45,949 nt of DNA from the NCBI GenBank assembly GCA_002118135.1, contig BDIU01000377.1, positions 173 to 46,121 of the forward strand, given 5' to 3'. The stretch is from Trebouxia sp. TZW2008. Taxonomy: Eukaryota; Chlorophyta; Trebouxiophyceae; Trebouxiales; Trebouxiaceae. The notes below the pieces were generated by a model. It saw only the letters and a list, made by a program, of their open reading frames with translations. It was not told where the DNA came from and did not search any database. Positions 1 through 12,300 of the stretch are shown here, in pieces; position 1 is the stretch's first letter, and every line of letters begins with the position of its first letter. The position numbers and the translations under genes were made by a program.

Positions 1-368
1 GTTTGAGAGCTGCGGTTATAACATGCGCGCTTTTTTTGCGCAACATGATCATTTGGGGGTGTTCCACTATGTCATAGACTGCCTGAATTTCATGGACATA
101 CAGTCATTGCCACAGAGTGGCACATGTGATCAGCCTTGTTGGCTGGCTAAAGCATGTAAAATTATTCTCTCTCTTCTCTTGCCGTTGACCAAACTTTCAG
201 CACAGTCTTGCTTGTGAACGAATGTGAATCGCAAGGCATGCTTCACTATGCGTGCGTGGCTTCACACTTCGGGTTGCAGTTGAATGAAGCGCTGACTTTC
301 GGACCACGCCTTCCTGGGTGTAGCGTACATATCTAACGCTCAGGCCTTTAGTGCGTACAACAGGCATC
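1..368. other. 5' flank of gene A
   Basis: No gene is recognised here. The stretch precedes the first exon of the coiled-coil/G-patch gene and probably holds its promoter and 5' leader. Short open frames occur on both strands, but none has family resemblance or splice-linked continuation. I see no convincing TATA box or repeat. An ATG-like extension of the first exon upstream to about 351 stays open, so the true start could lie slightly upstream of 369. Confidence 0.4.
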
Positions 369-3300
369 ATGCCAACAGAAAACAATCGAAGCGAGGGCAC
401 GACATTACCTTTCACCGGAAATGTGGTACACCGGGTAGCCAACATGGTCCCAAAGCTTCACACGAAGGTATGTTACCACCAAATCCTTCAACATGCCAGA
501 GTGAAGCTCCTTCACTGCTGCTCTTGCACAGAGGGACTATCAGAGACTCGTGCTCTATTCACACGTGCGCGGAAATCGAGCGCTCAAGATGTCTGACAGC
601 CAGTGACCTGTGCAGGCTAAGCAGGTCAACCAGCTGCAGCAGCAGGTTGAGGACAAAGCAACGAAGGAGGAGGTTAAGAGGCAGTTTGTGGCCAGCGATG
701 TCAAGCTGGAGACGCTGCACCGCCTACTTGATGATGCCACTGAGGATAGCAAGAGGGTCCACCAGGTCCAACCCTGAGCTTTGCTGATGTGCATAGCTGC
801 ACAAGTCTGATACACCTTGCTGCCTTTAATTGAAAGGCGACGGCAAACAACTGTCTTGCACCACAGGACCATGACTGTGCTTCTTTCAGGCTGTTTTACA
901 GATCGTCGAATGCTCTCATATGTGAGCAGCTGCTGCACCTCTTTGTGTTGCAATCAATGCAGTGTCTGTCAGGTTGGCCACTTGCATGTCGCGTCTTCTG
1001 TGCAAATGCTGCCTGCAGTTTTCAAGGAAGAGCTTGCTGAATCTTGTGGCAACAATGGTGGAACGAATTGACAAGTTCAGTCTCCAGAGCCTGACTCATG
1101 TGTTCCCTCCAGTACTACCAGGTTGTGGAGCTCTGATGCAAGTGTTTGCTGTTGCAGGGGCAAGACCAGAAGCTCAGCATACTACATGAGCAGGCAGAGC
1201 TCCAGAACCAGGCTGTTGCTGAGCAACTGGACTCTGGTGAGAGGGAGCTGAAGAAGCTGCAGCAAATCCAGGCAGATGCCACTGTTACTAACTCCATTGC
1301 GCATCAGGTGTGATACAAAGTAGCGCATGTGACTCCAGCCATGGCCATTCTGTGCAACCTTTGCAATGCCAAGACACATTTTCCATCATGACGGTCATCA
1401 TCATCATCAGCATCATCATCATCACTATTGTTGTTATTGTTACTCTTTTTGATTACTGATCAACTGTCATGTTCACAAGTATCTGGATTTTTGCGGTGCT
1501 GATGGCGACTTGTGTCTCAGCATCAAGTGGAAAGCGCGATACTGCGTGTGGCCTGGGCTGAGCTCGATGTTTCTGAGATCTGCCATCATGTGTGAGGATC
1601 GTGATGCTGACTAAGGCGCTTTGTGTTTTATGTTGCCAGCAAAGCAAAGTGCTCAAAGAAACGTGACATCTGCAGGAGGCAAAGGACGGGTTAAAGGAGG
1701 TACAAGACGAGAGTCTTGCGCTTCATAACCACTTCCAAAAGATGCAGATTACACTGGAAAATTTGGAGGGTGCTAAGCGCATTGAAGCTGAGGTACGTCA
1801 AGTCTTTTTCACCTGCTATCTGATCAATGGATTGTTAAGAGGGTATCTCCACTGGTGGATTAGTGTCGCGGAATAGTGTACGTAATGAGTTGAAACCGGT
1901 TTACCTCTCGGATTAACATCGATTGGGTGGCGGATTAGTGTGAGTTCTCTAAACCACCTCGCAAGGTGGCTTAGCGACTGACTGCCTCCTGGAAACAGGT
2001 TTACAGCTGAATTAGCGAAAGATCAGTGCTGGTTCAGCGCTTGGGCTTGGCTATATTCCCGACCATGTGCGCACGCAAATGACGCTAATCCAGCACCAAT
2101 GGAAATACCCTCTAAGGTGCTGTTATTTGTGAACATCAGCATTACAGCCTTCAGATGAAAGAGGCCAAGGACGCTGAAGCCAAGGTGCGTCAAGCCTGCA
2201 TTCACGCTACTGATAAATGGGTCGTCAAGATGCTGTCATTTGTCAACATCACCACAGTAGCCTTCAGCTGGAGGAGGCCAATAGTACTGAAGCTGAGGTG
2301 CGTCAAGCTTGCTGACCCGCAATCTAGTCATGTTGAGTCGTGAGTCTGCCAATCATCAATGTCCTGACAAGTTGCATCAAGCCTTGGCGGAGATGGACAA
2401 CGCCAAGAGTGCTGAAGCTGAGGTCCGTCACCTCTTCTTGCCACCCAATCTGATCACATTGAGTCATGGAGTTGCCAATCACCAGGTTCTCAACGCAGCC
2501 CAACTAGCTTTGTTGATGAAGGATGCTGACTGCATTGAAGCCTAGGTGCATTGGGTCTGTATTAACCTCAATCTGACATGTTGAGTCACAGGGCTGCCAA
2601 TCAATTTTTTATTGTATCAAGCCTTGGTGATGCAAGATGCTAAGCGCATTGAAGGCAAGGTGTGTCAAGCCTGCTTCCCTGACAATCTGATCAGATGAAG
2701 TGTCAGAGGGCTGACAGTCATCCACATCACCGCATCAGCAGCCATATGTGACATCAAGATTCACCATCTTCAAAGGCACCACCTTGCCCACCTTTGTGGG
2801 TGCTGTGCAGTGACATCTCAGCCTGTGGGTTTGTTAAGGCACAGCACCTCGAAAAGGCATTTTTTGCTGTCCTTTGCAAATGTCACATGATTTGTGTGCC
2901 TCTCTTTGTGCTCCATAGGTACATGATTGGTGATGGTGGGTGACCCAACTATATCGTTTTCTGTTGACTTGTGACATTGCCCCACTACCCCTAAGCCTTA
3001 TAGCCACTTCCTCAAAAAGCCTGAATACTGAGCTTTTCCTAGCAAAACCCCAAATAATCTGATGCACGGGAACTGACGGTAGGAAAACATAGAAGTTGCA
3101 CTTTGACTTGTTGTTGCTGGACCGTCCACTGTCTGCTGTAGCTCGCACTACATACAAATGCCATCATCTTCAGAATGTCATTGACTGCGGGGGATAATTC
3201 TGAACACTTCTGCTGTGCATGAAAAGGCTGCCACCCGCTTTGAGAAGATGAAGGACAACCTGCTTTTCAGGACATCCTACCCTCACCATGTCATTGCTGG

Positions 3301-6300
3301 CAGGAGGCAGAGCTGAGCATTTCTGCTGTCTGTGAAAAGGCTGCCAGCTGCTGTGAGAAGATGATCAAACACAGCCTGCTGTTCATAGCATCCATACCCT
3401 CATCATGTCATTGCTTGCAGGAGGCAGAGCTGCACATTTCTGCTATGCGTGAAGAAGCTACCAGCTGGTGTGAGAAGATGAGCAACAGCCCGCTTTTCAG
3501 CTTTTCAGAAGATTCTTACCCTCAAAGTTTTGTTGCTTGCAGGAGGCAGAGCTGCGCGTTTCCACAGTGCGCGAGGAGGCTGCCAGCCGCTGCAAGAAGA
3601 TGGACGACAGGCTGGGACAACTGCAGGACACCTGCAACAGTGTGTCACTAGTAGGTCAATCAAAGCTGAATGCTGCTTGTTTGCCATTGCACTCATTAGC
3701 ATCATCGTCATTAAGTCACAGGGAGCCACTGTCAGCACCCTTACCGCAGCCACCACCACTTCTACCACCACCACTATACCACCACATCTGTCATCACCAT
3801 CATCACCACGACTGCTACCACCAACCCAGCAGCCCCCCCCCCNNCCCCCCCCCCCCCTCCTTCACCCCCCTCGCCTCTCCCTCCTCCCCTCTTCCCCCCT
3901 TCTTCACCTCTCTCGCGATTGTCACCAACATCAACACCATTGGCCCTGCTTCTACTGCCACAGACATCATCCACTATCATTTCACTACCGCTGCCAACAC
4001 CACTGCCATCATCGCCACCTCCATCATCACCAATAGCAACAAACAGGATATCACTCCCATTGTATCTGAATGCTGGCCTTGGCAACCAATGTGGTGATGT
4101 TGGAACATCCCCATAAGGATGCTGTATCACAAGCACACGATTTCTTTAGGGCAATTCTGTGTTGCGCTGCCCGTGTCAATCAGAATCACACATGCAGAAA
4201 GTAGCACTCCCGAATCAATTTGCGACAATAAGCATGATTTGGCTCTATTGCTTGAAGCTCTCTCATGTACAAATCAATACAAGACATAGCAACCTGACTC
4301 ACCTGTTAAGTTGTGCAGGCTCACCAGTCTGAGCTCAAGACGTTGCAGCAGCAGCGAGAGGCCGACAGTAAGGCTGTCACTGAACACCTGCTGAGTCAGC
4401 AAAGCCAGATGGACGCTGGCAGCAATGAGGTGCAGAGGCTGCAGCAGCAGCGAGACACCGATATGCAGGCTGCTAGTGAGCAGCTGCAGCATCAGCAGGA
4501 TCGTAACAGGAAGGAGATGAAGAGGCTGCAGCAGCAGCAAGAGGTTGACAAGCAGGCTGCGACAGAGCAGATGCAAGCCCTGGTAGGTTGTGGCAGGAGC
4601 GTGATTCAGAGGCTACAGCATCAGCGGCTGGCAGACATCAAGGACGTCACTGAGCAGTTTTCAATACAGCAAAGCCAGCTTGACCGTGGCAGCAGCAAGG
4701 TGCAAAGGCTGCGGCAGGGCCTGGCTGACGTTGCTGCTTCCAACTCCACTGCCCATCAGGTATGCACCCACCTGTGCTCATCTGAGATGGCCCATTACTG
4801 TGTGGTGTTGCACAATAGCTTTCATGTGCCAGAGATCCAGGGTTTGCCTGTGGCAAGAGCAGGGCTACAAACGAAGGCTTTGCATACACGCTTGCTGCTT
4901 AATTGATGTTGTACAGGATTTCACTGCTAGATGTGTACAGCCCTGCATCTAATCTGTGCCCATGCTGTACTGAGATCCATGTTTGTTGGCTGCAGGCAAG
5001 GGAGACTCAAGCGTCTGCCATGCAAGAGGAGATGTCAAAGCTGCAGAGCCAGAGTGAGGAGACACAGAAAGCCCTGGTGGACATGAAAGATGCCAAGCAT
5101 GCTGCTGACAAGGTAGCACAACGCTCACTACAACTGATCAGATGAAAAGTCAGCAACCCATCACTACCGACATCACTGATGACACAACTTCATTGCCTGT
5201 TATGACGCCTTTCCACTGCTGACACAACGTAGTCAATGTTGTGCAGAAGCTGCTGGTCAGGTGGGTCATTACTGGCTTACTGCTACCACTTGTGAGTGAT
5301 GGTGTGCAGTGTTTTGGGGCTGGACTTTTCTGACATGCTCTGTTTTGGTCATAATCAAAGCGTGCCTGTGTACTGCTGCACAGATGTGCAAGAAACCCCA
5401 AGCATTGAGAAGTCATTGCACTTTTAGAAGTCTGCCATACATTGCGCAATAACTGTTCCAGACCTGACCACTCATCTGATCCCTATAGTGGCGTTTGAAA
5501 GCTCAACAGGTAATGAGGGTATGGAGAGCCCTGGCCAATTGAAAGAAGCCAGGGATGGACAGTTGGCTTGATAATGCTGATTGCTCCCACAGCATCCTGT
5601 TTTGCAGTTTTGATCCTTTGCTCTGCAGCATCTGGTACTCTGAGCTCTCAAAACATGCACTTCCACAAACACACTTGTCAGAAGTTCAGCAGATGTAGCA
5701 GTGACTGTCAGAGGTTGTGGCTGCAAACGAATTACACGTTGTTGCGCTTGAATTCAATCACTGTACATGGATTGGTCACTGCCATGCTGCTGTACATCTG
5801 CCCTGCCCGCGTTGCATCAGTCATCTTGCTTTTCTAGGACCTGCCCCTTGAATCTATGGGATTGTCTAGTACAAGTTGGTTTCTAAAGGCACATGTTTTC
5901 CTTTGTTCTATCTTCTTTCCCCTTCGTTGTTGCCGCTGCTTTCATTGTTGTCAATATCAGCGTCATCATCATCATCATTGATGTTTCAGTAATCATGCTT
6001 AAGTGCACGATTCATATCATTGTCGGCTGCAGGCTCAGGCTGAGCAGCACCAGCAGCTGCAGCAGGTGGTGGAGAAGCTGAGGGATGACCAGGACGTTGA
6101 CCGCCAGCAGCTGTCCACCCTACATGATGAGATCAGGGTTGCCAAGGATGAGCAGCAGATCCTGCGGCAGGACCTGGAGGAGGTCAAGACTGCAAGCGCT
6201 GCTGCATTCAAGGTCTGATATGTAGCCTTGCTTCATGCTGTCCTTGCTGTCCAGGTTTGTCAGCATATCCTGTTTGTCTGGCTTATGCACATGCAGTTTT

Positions 6301-9300
6301 GGGTGCAGTGGGGTTCCTCTGATGCTTCAAGCTGTGCTGTCATGCAGTGTGCTTGTACTGTGCAGTCAGTACACATGACAAGTGTCTTCTCACAGGATTG
6401 AGCGCTTCATTACCTGCCAGGTCTTGAGCCATACCTGCTGCACACTCTCTCTGTGCGTTCCAGACTCAATTGATCATGTGTAATCCAAATCATTGTCCCA
6501 AGCACAATTATCGTGGAAATTGTGTGTCTGCAGGATGCAGCTGTGTGTGTTCAGGATGTCAGTGTCACCTCAGGTCATATGCCTGTGCACTTTTTTGCCT
6601 GATCTGACCTCATTTGCTGCGCATGCATCCTGCAAATTGCAGGGCAGGGATTGGGCGCTGAGACTGAGTTTGAGCGTATCCTTCAGCAGCTCAGGCGCTG
6701 TGAATTTTCATGTAGCATATCTGCTGATAGCACAGCCATCATCACTGCCCTTCACCACCAACACCTCACTCTGTCGCCCCGTTCTCTACCAGAGCCAGTC
6801 GCCATGTGCAACCAATGTGAAAGTTGGTGCATTGCTAGAGCAGGCAGTCAACAGATCAAGGATGCTGAGTACAAGCAGTGACTAACATGTTGAGCATATG
6901 TTTATACAGGCTCACAAGGAGCAGGTGCAGCAGGCAGTCCAGGAGGTCAAGGACGCCAAGGATGCTGAACACCAGCAGCTGGCAGGCAAGCATGAGGAGC
7001 TGGCAGCCATTGTGGCAAGCCTACAGGAGAGTGTTGCAGCCCAGAACAGCAGCAACAGCAAAGCCCTGCAGGTCTGTCATCACTCACAAGCCGTTCAGTG
7101 CTTGAAAGCTGATTCACAAGCACAGCAGCAGTGCTGTATGACATGATTGTGTCGTTGTGGCTTCCGTGACTCTCAAGTTTTAGATGCAGTGGCAGCTGTT
7201 CCTTGCCAGGCACAGTCCTGTGAGAGAATAATGATGCTTCTGGTTTGCTTGTCTGATTGCCAATTTGCCAGCGCTGTGAGGCTACGTGTTGCTGAGGTGC
7301 AGCTCCAGCTTTGATTCACCAGCACAATATGTGCACAGGACTTTCATTGAATCATGTTTGCTAGAATGCTTGCTCTTCTGCTTCTGGAAAGGATCATTTG
7401 TCTTAAGTCACGAGTTCAATATGCCTGAGCAGAATGTGGGTGATGCAGGCGACTGAGGGGAAGACTTCATCCCTGGCCTCTCATACAGGCAACCTGCAGG
7501 CTGAGGTGAGAGAGCTCAAGGAGGCTCTGGACACCATGCAGAGCCTGGTCTCAGAGATCCTTCAGGTACAGTGTCACAGTCTGCTGCCTCAAAGTTTGGC
7601 CGTGGCTGCCTACTGCTGCCATCAATACAGAGCTTCACAAGGCTCTGAACACTTTGCAGACCCCGTATCCCAGATCTTTGAGGTACAGCATCACACGCTC
7701 CTGCCCTCGCTGTGACTGCCTGCTGTTGCATTCCAAGCCTTGTGATAGCGTGAAGAGGTTCAGCATCAAACCATGTTTCCCTTAGAGTTTGTTGTGGCTG
7801 CCTGCTGTGCCGTGAAAACAGAGCTTCAGGATGTTGTTGAAAGCATGGACAAGCTGTTCTCCTGGATCCTTGAGGTACAGCATCTTCCTCCCAAATCCGT
7901 GAAATTGCTGTGAATGCCTGCTGTTGCCATCAAGGTCACCACACAGCTTCAAAAGATGTCAAAACCAAGAAGGAGTTGTTTTGACAGGTTCTTGAGGTCA
8001 AGCACCACAGTCTGCTTTCTTTGCACATGCGAGGTACAGCATCACGTGCGCACCCCCTCGAGATTGCTGTGACTGCCTGCTGTTGCCAACTCAGTCAGCC
8101 GTGGCAGCTCGCTGAATGACTATACCGCTGTCAATGCCTCCCCTAATTTATCAGTTTGTAGCAGCAATAATGTGTATGGAAAGATGCAGAACAGAATGTG
8201 AAAGGCGTTCTACACAAGGTAGCAAACCCATGTACGTCTGAATATGCCACAGCATTGTGTTGATCCATGCTTTTTATATCTTCTTACGGTCTGTGGTTGT
8301 GTGGCTTTTGGACTTTGGATTGTTAGGAGCAGCAGGCAGCGGCGTCAAGAGAAGATGCAGATTTACAAGCTATCTGCTTTGTGCTAGGGCCATTTGTTGC
8401 AAAACCACATCAGCATCAGCAAGTGTAGGTAATTGATATTGTGTGTGTGACGTTTGCAGGCCCAGGAGAATCAGCAGCGTCTTTGGCAGGTCGAAGGCCT
8501 GCAGGACCCCAGGCCTACTGATGATGCCACGCTCAGCCAGATAGAGGCAGAAGAAGAAGCCGAAAGGCAGCTGCAGCAGGCACTCAAGCTCAGCATGGCA
8601 GGCGGTGCAATGTCACTGGTGAGTCACGCATCCACTCAGCCATGTGACACCTGTGCACTGACTCTGTGTTGATTTTGCACTAAAGTTTTTGTTTGTTGGG
8701 GGACAACATACAGCTATTGTGTCATTTTGGTGCCCTCTGAGACTTGACCATGTGCACTGTGGCTTTGCATGACTTCTGGACATGAACTATCAATGCCCGT
8801 GGCTGCGTAACTTGAGGCGCGGTAGCGGCCTGTTCGACCTTTGTGAGCAATGTGCGGTGACTGTATGCCACACTGTAGCTACCTGGTTTTCACAGTGAGA
8901 GCACCCATTCTCTATGGTTACTGACCTTACGACATCATGAGGGAGTCAATTTGCCAGCAGATGAAGATTTTGCTAGATATTCTCACGGCATGCTTTGTGA
9001 AAACCATCTGTGTCAGGTCTGATACTGCAAGCAAGAGCACCTCATCGTAATCTCACAGTGTTGATTCTTGATGCAGGGCGACGAATTTGATTCCAGTTGC
9101 ACCAGGCCTCTCGGCAATAGGGGCACCAGCAGGGGCAGACCCCAGCATAGGACCCCTCTCACCATCTCCATTCCCCACCCCCCACAGTCATCAAGGACCA
9201 ACAGCCCTAGGGACATGTCCAGATGGAGCGCTGACTCCCTGAACTACATAAGCAATTTGGAGGGCCAGGTCGTCCGCATGAGCCCTGGACGCAGAGGCAG

Positions 9301-12300
9301 CAAAAGCCCCAGGGGCATAGGCCATGAGGGTGACAGCCTTAGGGCACTGCTGCTGAACAGCCGCCCTAGGGCAGACCTGCACAGCCCCAGCGATCAAAAG
9401 GAGGTAAGCTGACAGTGTGTTGGGTACTGTCATGCATGCTGTAGCAGCGTCTGTAAGCTGTGCCTGAGTCTTTGCTAGAAGCCAGGCTCAGCCAAACATC
9501 GTGCTGAGTTGAGCATCACAACAGACAGTCTCAGCCGACCTCCATCCTTGGCTGACCATGGGCTTCAAAGATGCAGCAGTTTCAGACATGCACTGCGATA
9601 GCAAAAGCTTGCAATCTTGTGCAGTACAAAACAGTTTCTTGACTTGGTCTTGCATACATGCAGCAGCTGCATAGGTTCGAATCTGCTTTTGCGCCTGCAG
9701 TGCTTTTTGTGAGCAGCAGCCTCATGATTCTATCCTTGCTTTTGCAACTACGCTGCGTTCTGTGAATGGCCATCTTCAGCAGCAACTGCGTGGGTTCTAT
9801 GCTTGCTTGTGCATTTGCGTTGCGTTTGTTGACAGTCACTTTCTGCAGCAGCTGCATGGGTTCTACCCTTGCTTTTGCATTTGCAGGGCTTTTTGTGCAT
9901 AGCCACCTTTTGCAGCAGGAACACAGAACAGAAGACAACATATTCATCTTGCTTGCAGGCGACGGGGTCATGCCCATGTACTTCCACTACAAACAACACG
10001 AATATGTCACATAAGTGTGTTTGCGGTGCGACAGGCATTGGCTTCAGGATCCCTTCAATCACCACCCACCAATGGCATTACGGCCATCACACAGCACGCA
10101 CAGGCACAGCCACTGGCTGATGTCGAGGGTACAAAGGCGGCCAGCAACCCCGCCAAGGCCAAGGGCACCAAGAGTGCCACCAGTCCCGCAAGGGCTAAGG
10201 GCACCAAGAAGGGCAACAGCCCTGCAGGCCTCAAGCGCATGAAGGACGTCAGTAGCCCTGCAGCGGCTGAGGGCAAGAAGAGCGTGCGGGTGCCCCGTCA
10301 GTTGCCTCAGGTGGGGTGAAAGACACTTGATTGCTTTTGCGCATGTCTGCTGCTATCTTCTATGTTACAAGCCTTTCATTTGACAACGCACATCAGCGAG
10401 GATTACAGCAAGATTTTCAAACACTGCTGGGCCATCTCTGCTGGCTGTCTGTTCATGGATGCTGCTGCAGCTACACAGAGTGATTCTGGCGAATGTCCAT
10501 GGTGAGTGTCAGCGTGCAATATATCCAATTGTCTGTGCCAGTGACATGCTCAATGTCATCACCTTCATTGTTACTCCAGCAGCTTCTGTGTGGCTTATAA
10601 AGCATGTCACAACAAAGCCTACAGGTCTGCTGTGAAGAGATAAGCATCCATTTGTAACGAACAGCCTACCTACATATTCATGCCATTGCAATCAATGCAA
10701 ATTTTTGGCCATTGTCCTAAAGAGCATGACTGCACCAGGTGCTTACAATGCAAAGCACCCTTGGTTTGTGCTGCTTGTATTTACAGCCATGTCACATCAG
10801 GTCTGCAACACAGGTGTGTAACCTTTGCCAGACAGCAGGATTTGGCTGAGCCGCAAGAGTATGTTGTCTTGACTTTGAGCCATTCCCTGCTCTTCATTAC
10901 AGCACATGAAGTAGTTGTGTCATTCGTGTTTGCTGTTTGTTGCAGGCAATCTCCGGGCCAAGCATGGTCGAGCAACAGCCCACTGCTGCCATCTCAGTTG
11001 TATCAAAAGTACCAAAGCGCAATCAGCTGTGTCACATGGGTTTTTCTTTGTAACAGGCAGTTGAGGTGCCAAGCATGGTTGAGCAGCAGCCAGTCATTGC
11101 CATCCCGTCCGTGTCCACCCCCACAGCACTCACACGAGACTCTTCAGGAGTTGGATCTGATGGCCTAGCAGTTGTGCCAGACGTCCCTGCACCTGTGCTG
11201 GACGCCACAGAGATTCACTCACAGCAGAGTGGTGACCTTGTCGGCAGCGCCCTGCCTTCACAGGCAGTGGCCTCAAGTTCTGTGGATTCAGCACACAGCA
11301 ACAGCAGTCTGGCCATCAGCGAGACCGTTCCTCAGATCACCCAGGGACCCAGTGCAAGCACTGGGAAGAAGCAGAAAAAGAGGAAGGGGAAGAGGTCCCA
11401 GCAAGTTGCTCAGGTGAGATTTGTGAATAGTCTGCATGTCGTGAGTTTGATCTGTTGAGCCAATCATTGCACGACAAGGCATGGGCTTTGTGACGTCCGT
11501 TTTAACGAACAGCCTGGCATCAGTTTGTTGTTGAAGGAGCTGTTCAAAGGCTAGTCGCTATGTTATTACTACGGCGACCGGTGTATCAATGTACAACTCA
11601 CTGTGATGACTGTTACAACCAGTTGATTCATGTAAATGTAGCTTCTGTCCGAGCTGTTGCATCAAGCTGTGTCCAAGATGCAATACTTGTCATATGTGCA
11701 TCATCTGATCATAAGCTGAGATAGAGTAAAACAGCTCACGCTTTGCTGCTTGTCACAAGTATGCTGATTGTCACAAATAGCGCCACTTCATGAAGCCAAG
11801 ACATGATTCGAGACAAATTACTGATGAATGTACATTGGCATATTGCAGGACATTCCTGAGCCAACAACTGCTGACCAGCGGCCCGCTTCACCCCTATCTC
11901 CAACCCCATCCCCATCGGCAGAAGTGGCCAACACCCAGACTCTGGCCACAGACTGTGCCCTGCCCTGTGAGGCAGCAGTCTTGGGCTCCCCACCCCCACC
12001 CAACCCCCAGGACCACCTCCCAATGACTCAGCAGGGCAAGGCAGACGCTCCTGCCAAGAAGCCTAAGAAGAAAAGTCGCAACAAGAAGATTGCCCAGCGG
12101 CAACAAGAGCAAGAAGTAGAGCAGGAGGAACAGCGGACTGTATTTGCTGCAGTGAATGCCGCTAGCACGGCCAAGAACACCCGAGACAGGGTGAAGAAGA
12201 GGGCCAACAGACAGCAAAAGAAGCAGCAGAAGGCAGAAGAGGAGGAATGGTTGCTGCCACTGCTCAGTGAAGAAGAAGAGGCACTGGTGCAGCAGCAAGC

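Larger units (their letters stand above)
616..8618 (+). other. Gene A coiled-coil exon block
   Basis: Thirteen exons here encode long Gln/Glu/Lys/Leu-rich helices with almost no Pro or Gly, as expected for coiled coil. Typical stretches are LQQQVEDKATKEE (exon 616-765), LQQQREADSKAV (4319-4759) and LQQVVEKLRDDQ (6033-6212). Several exons share a length of 117 nt (1676-1792, 4996-5112, 7449-7565) and ends such as NSIAHQ / NSTAHQ, which points to an origin by exon duplication inside the gene. All are symmetric phase 0-0. Coiled coils suggest a scaffold or oligomerisation role, but no specific family is recognised. Introns between them hold decayed copies of neighbouring exons. Confidence 0.65.

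Noticed and set aside
3537..4136. Long Pro/Thr/His-rich frames on both strands
   Set aside because: They cross a C-rich triplet tract with two N bases; composition alone keeps stops out. Only the 3543-3650 part is a real exon.
9582..10065. Minus-strand Lys-rich frames of 105-131 aa
   Set aside because: They are antisense to the 67-bp minisatellite in an intron of gene A and have no splice partners.
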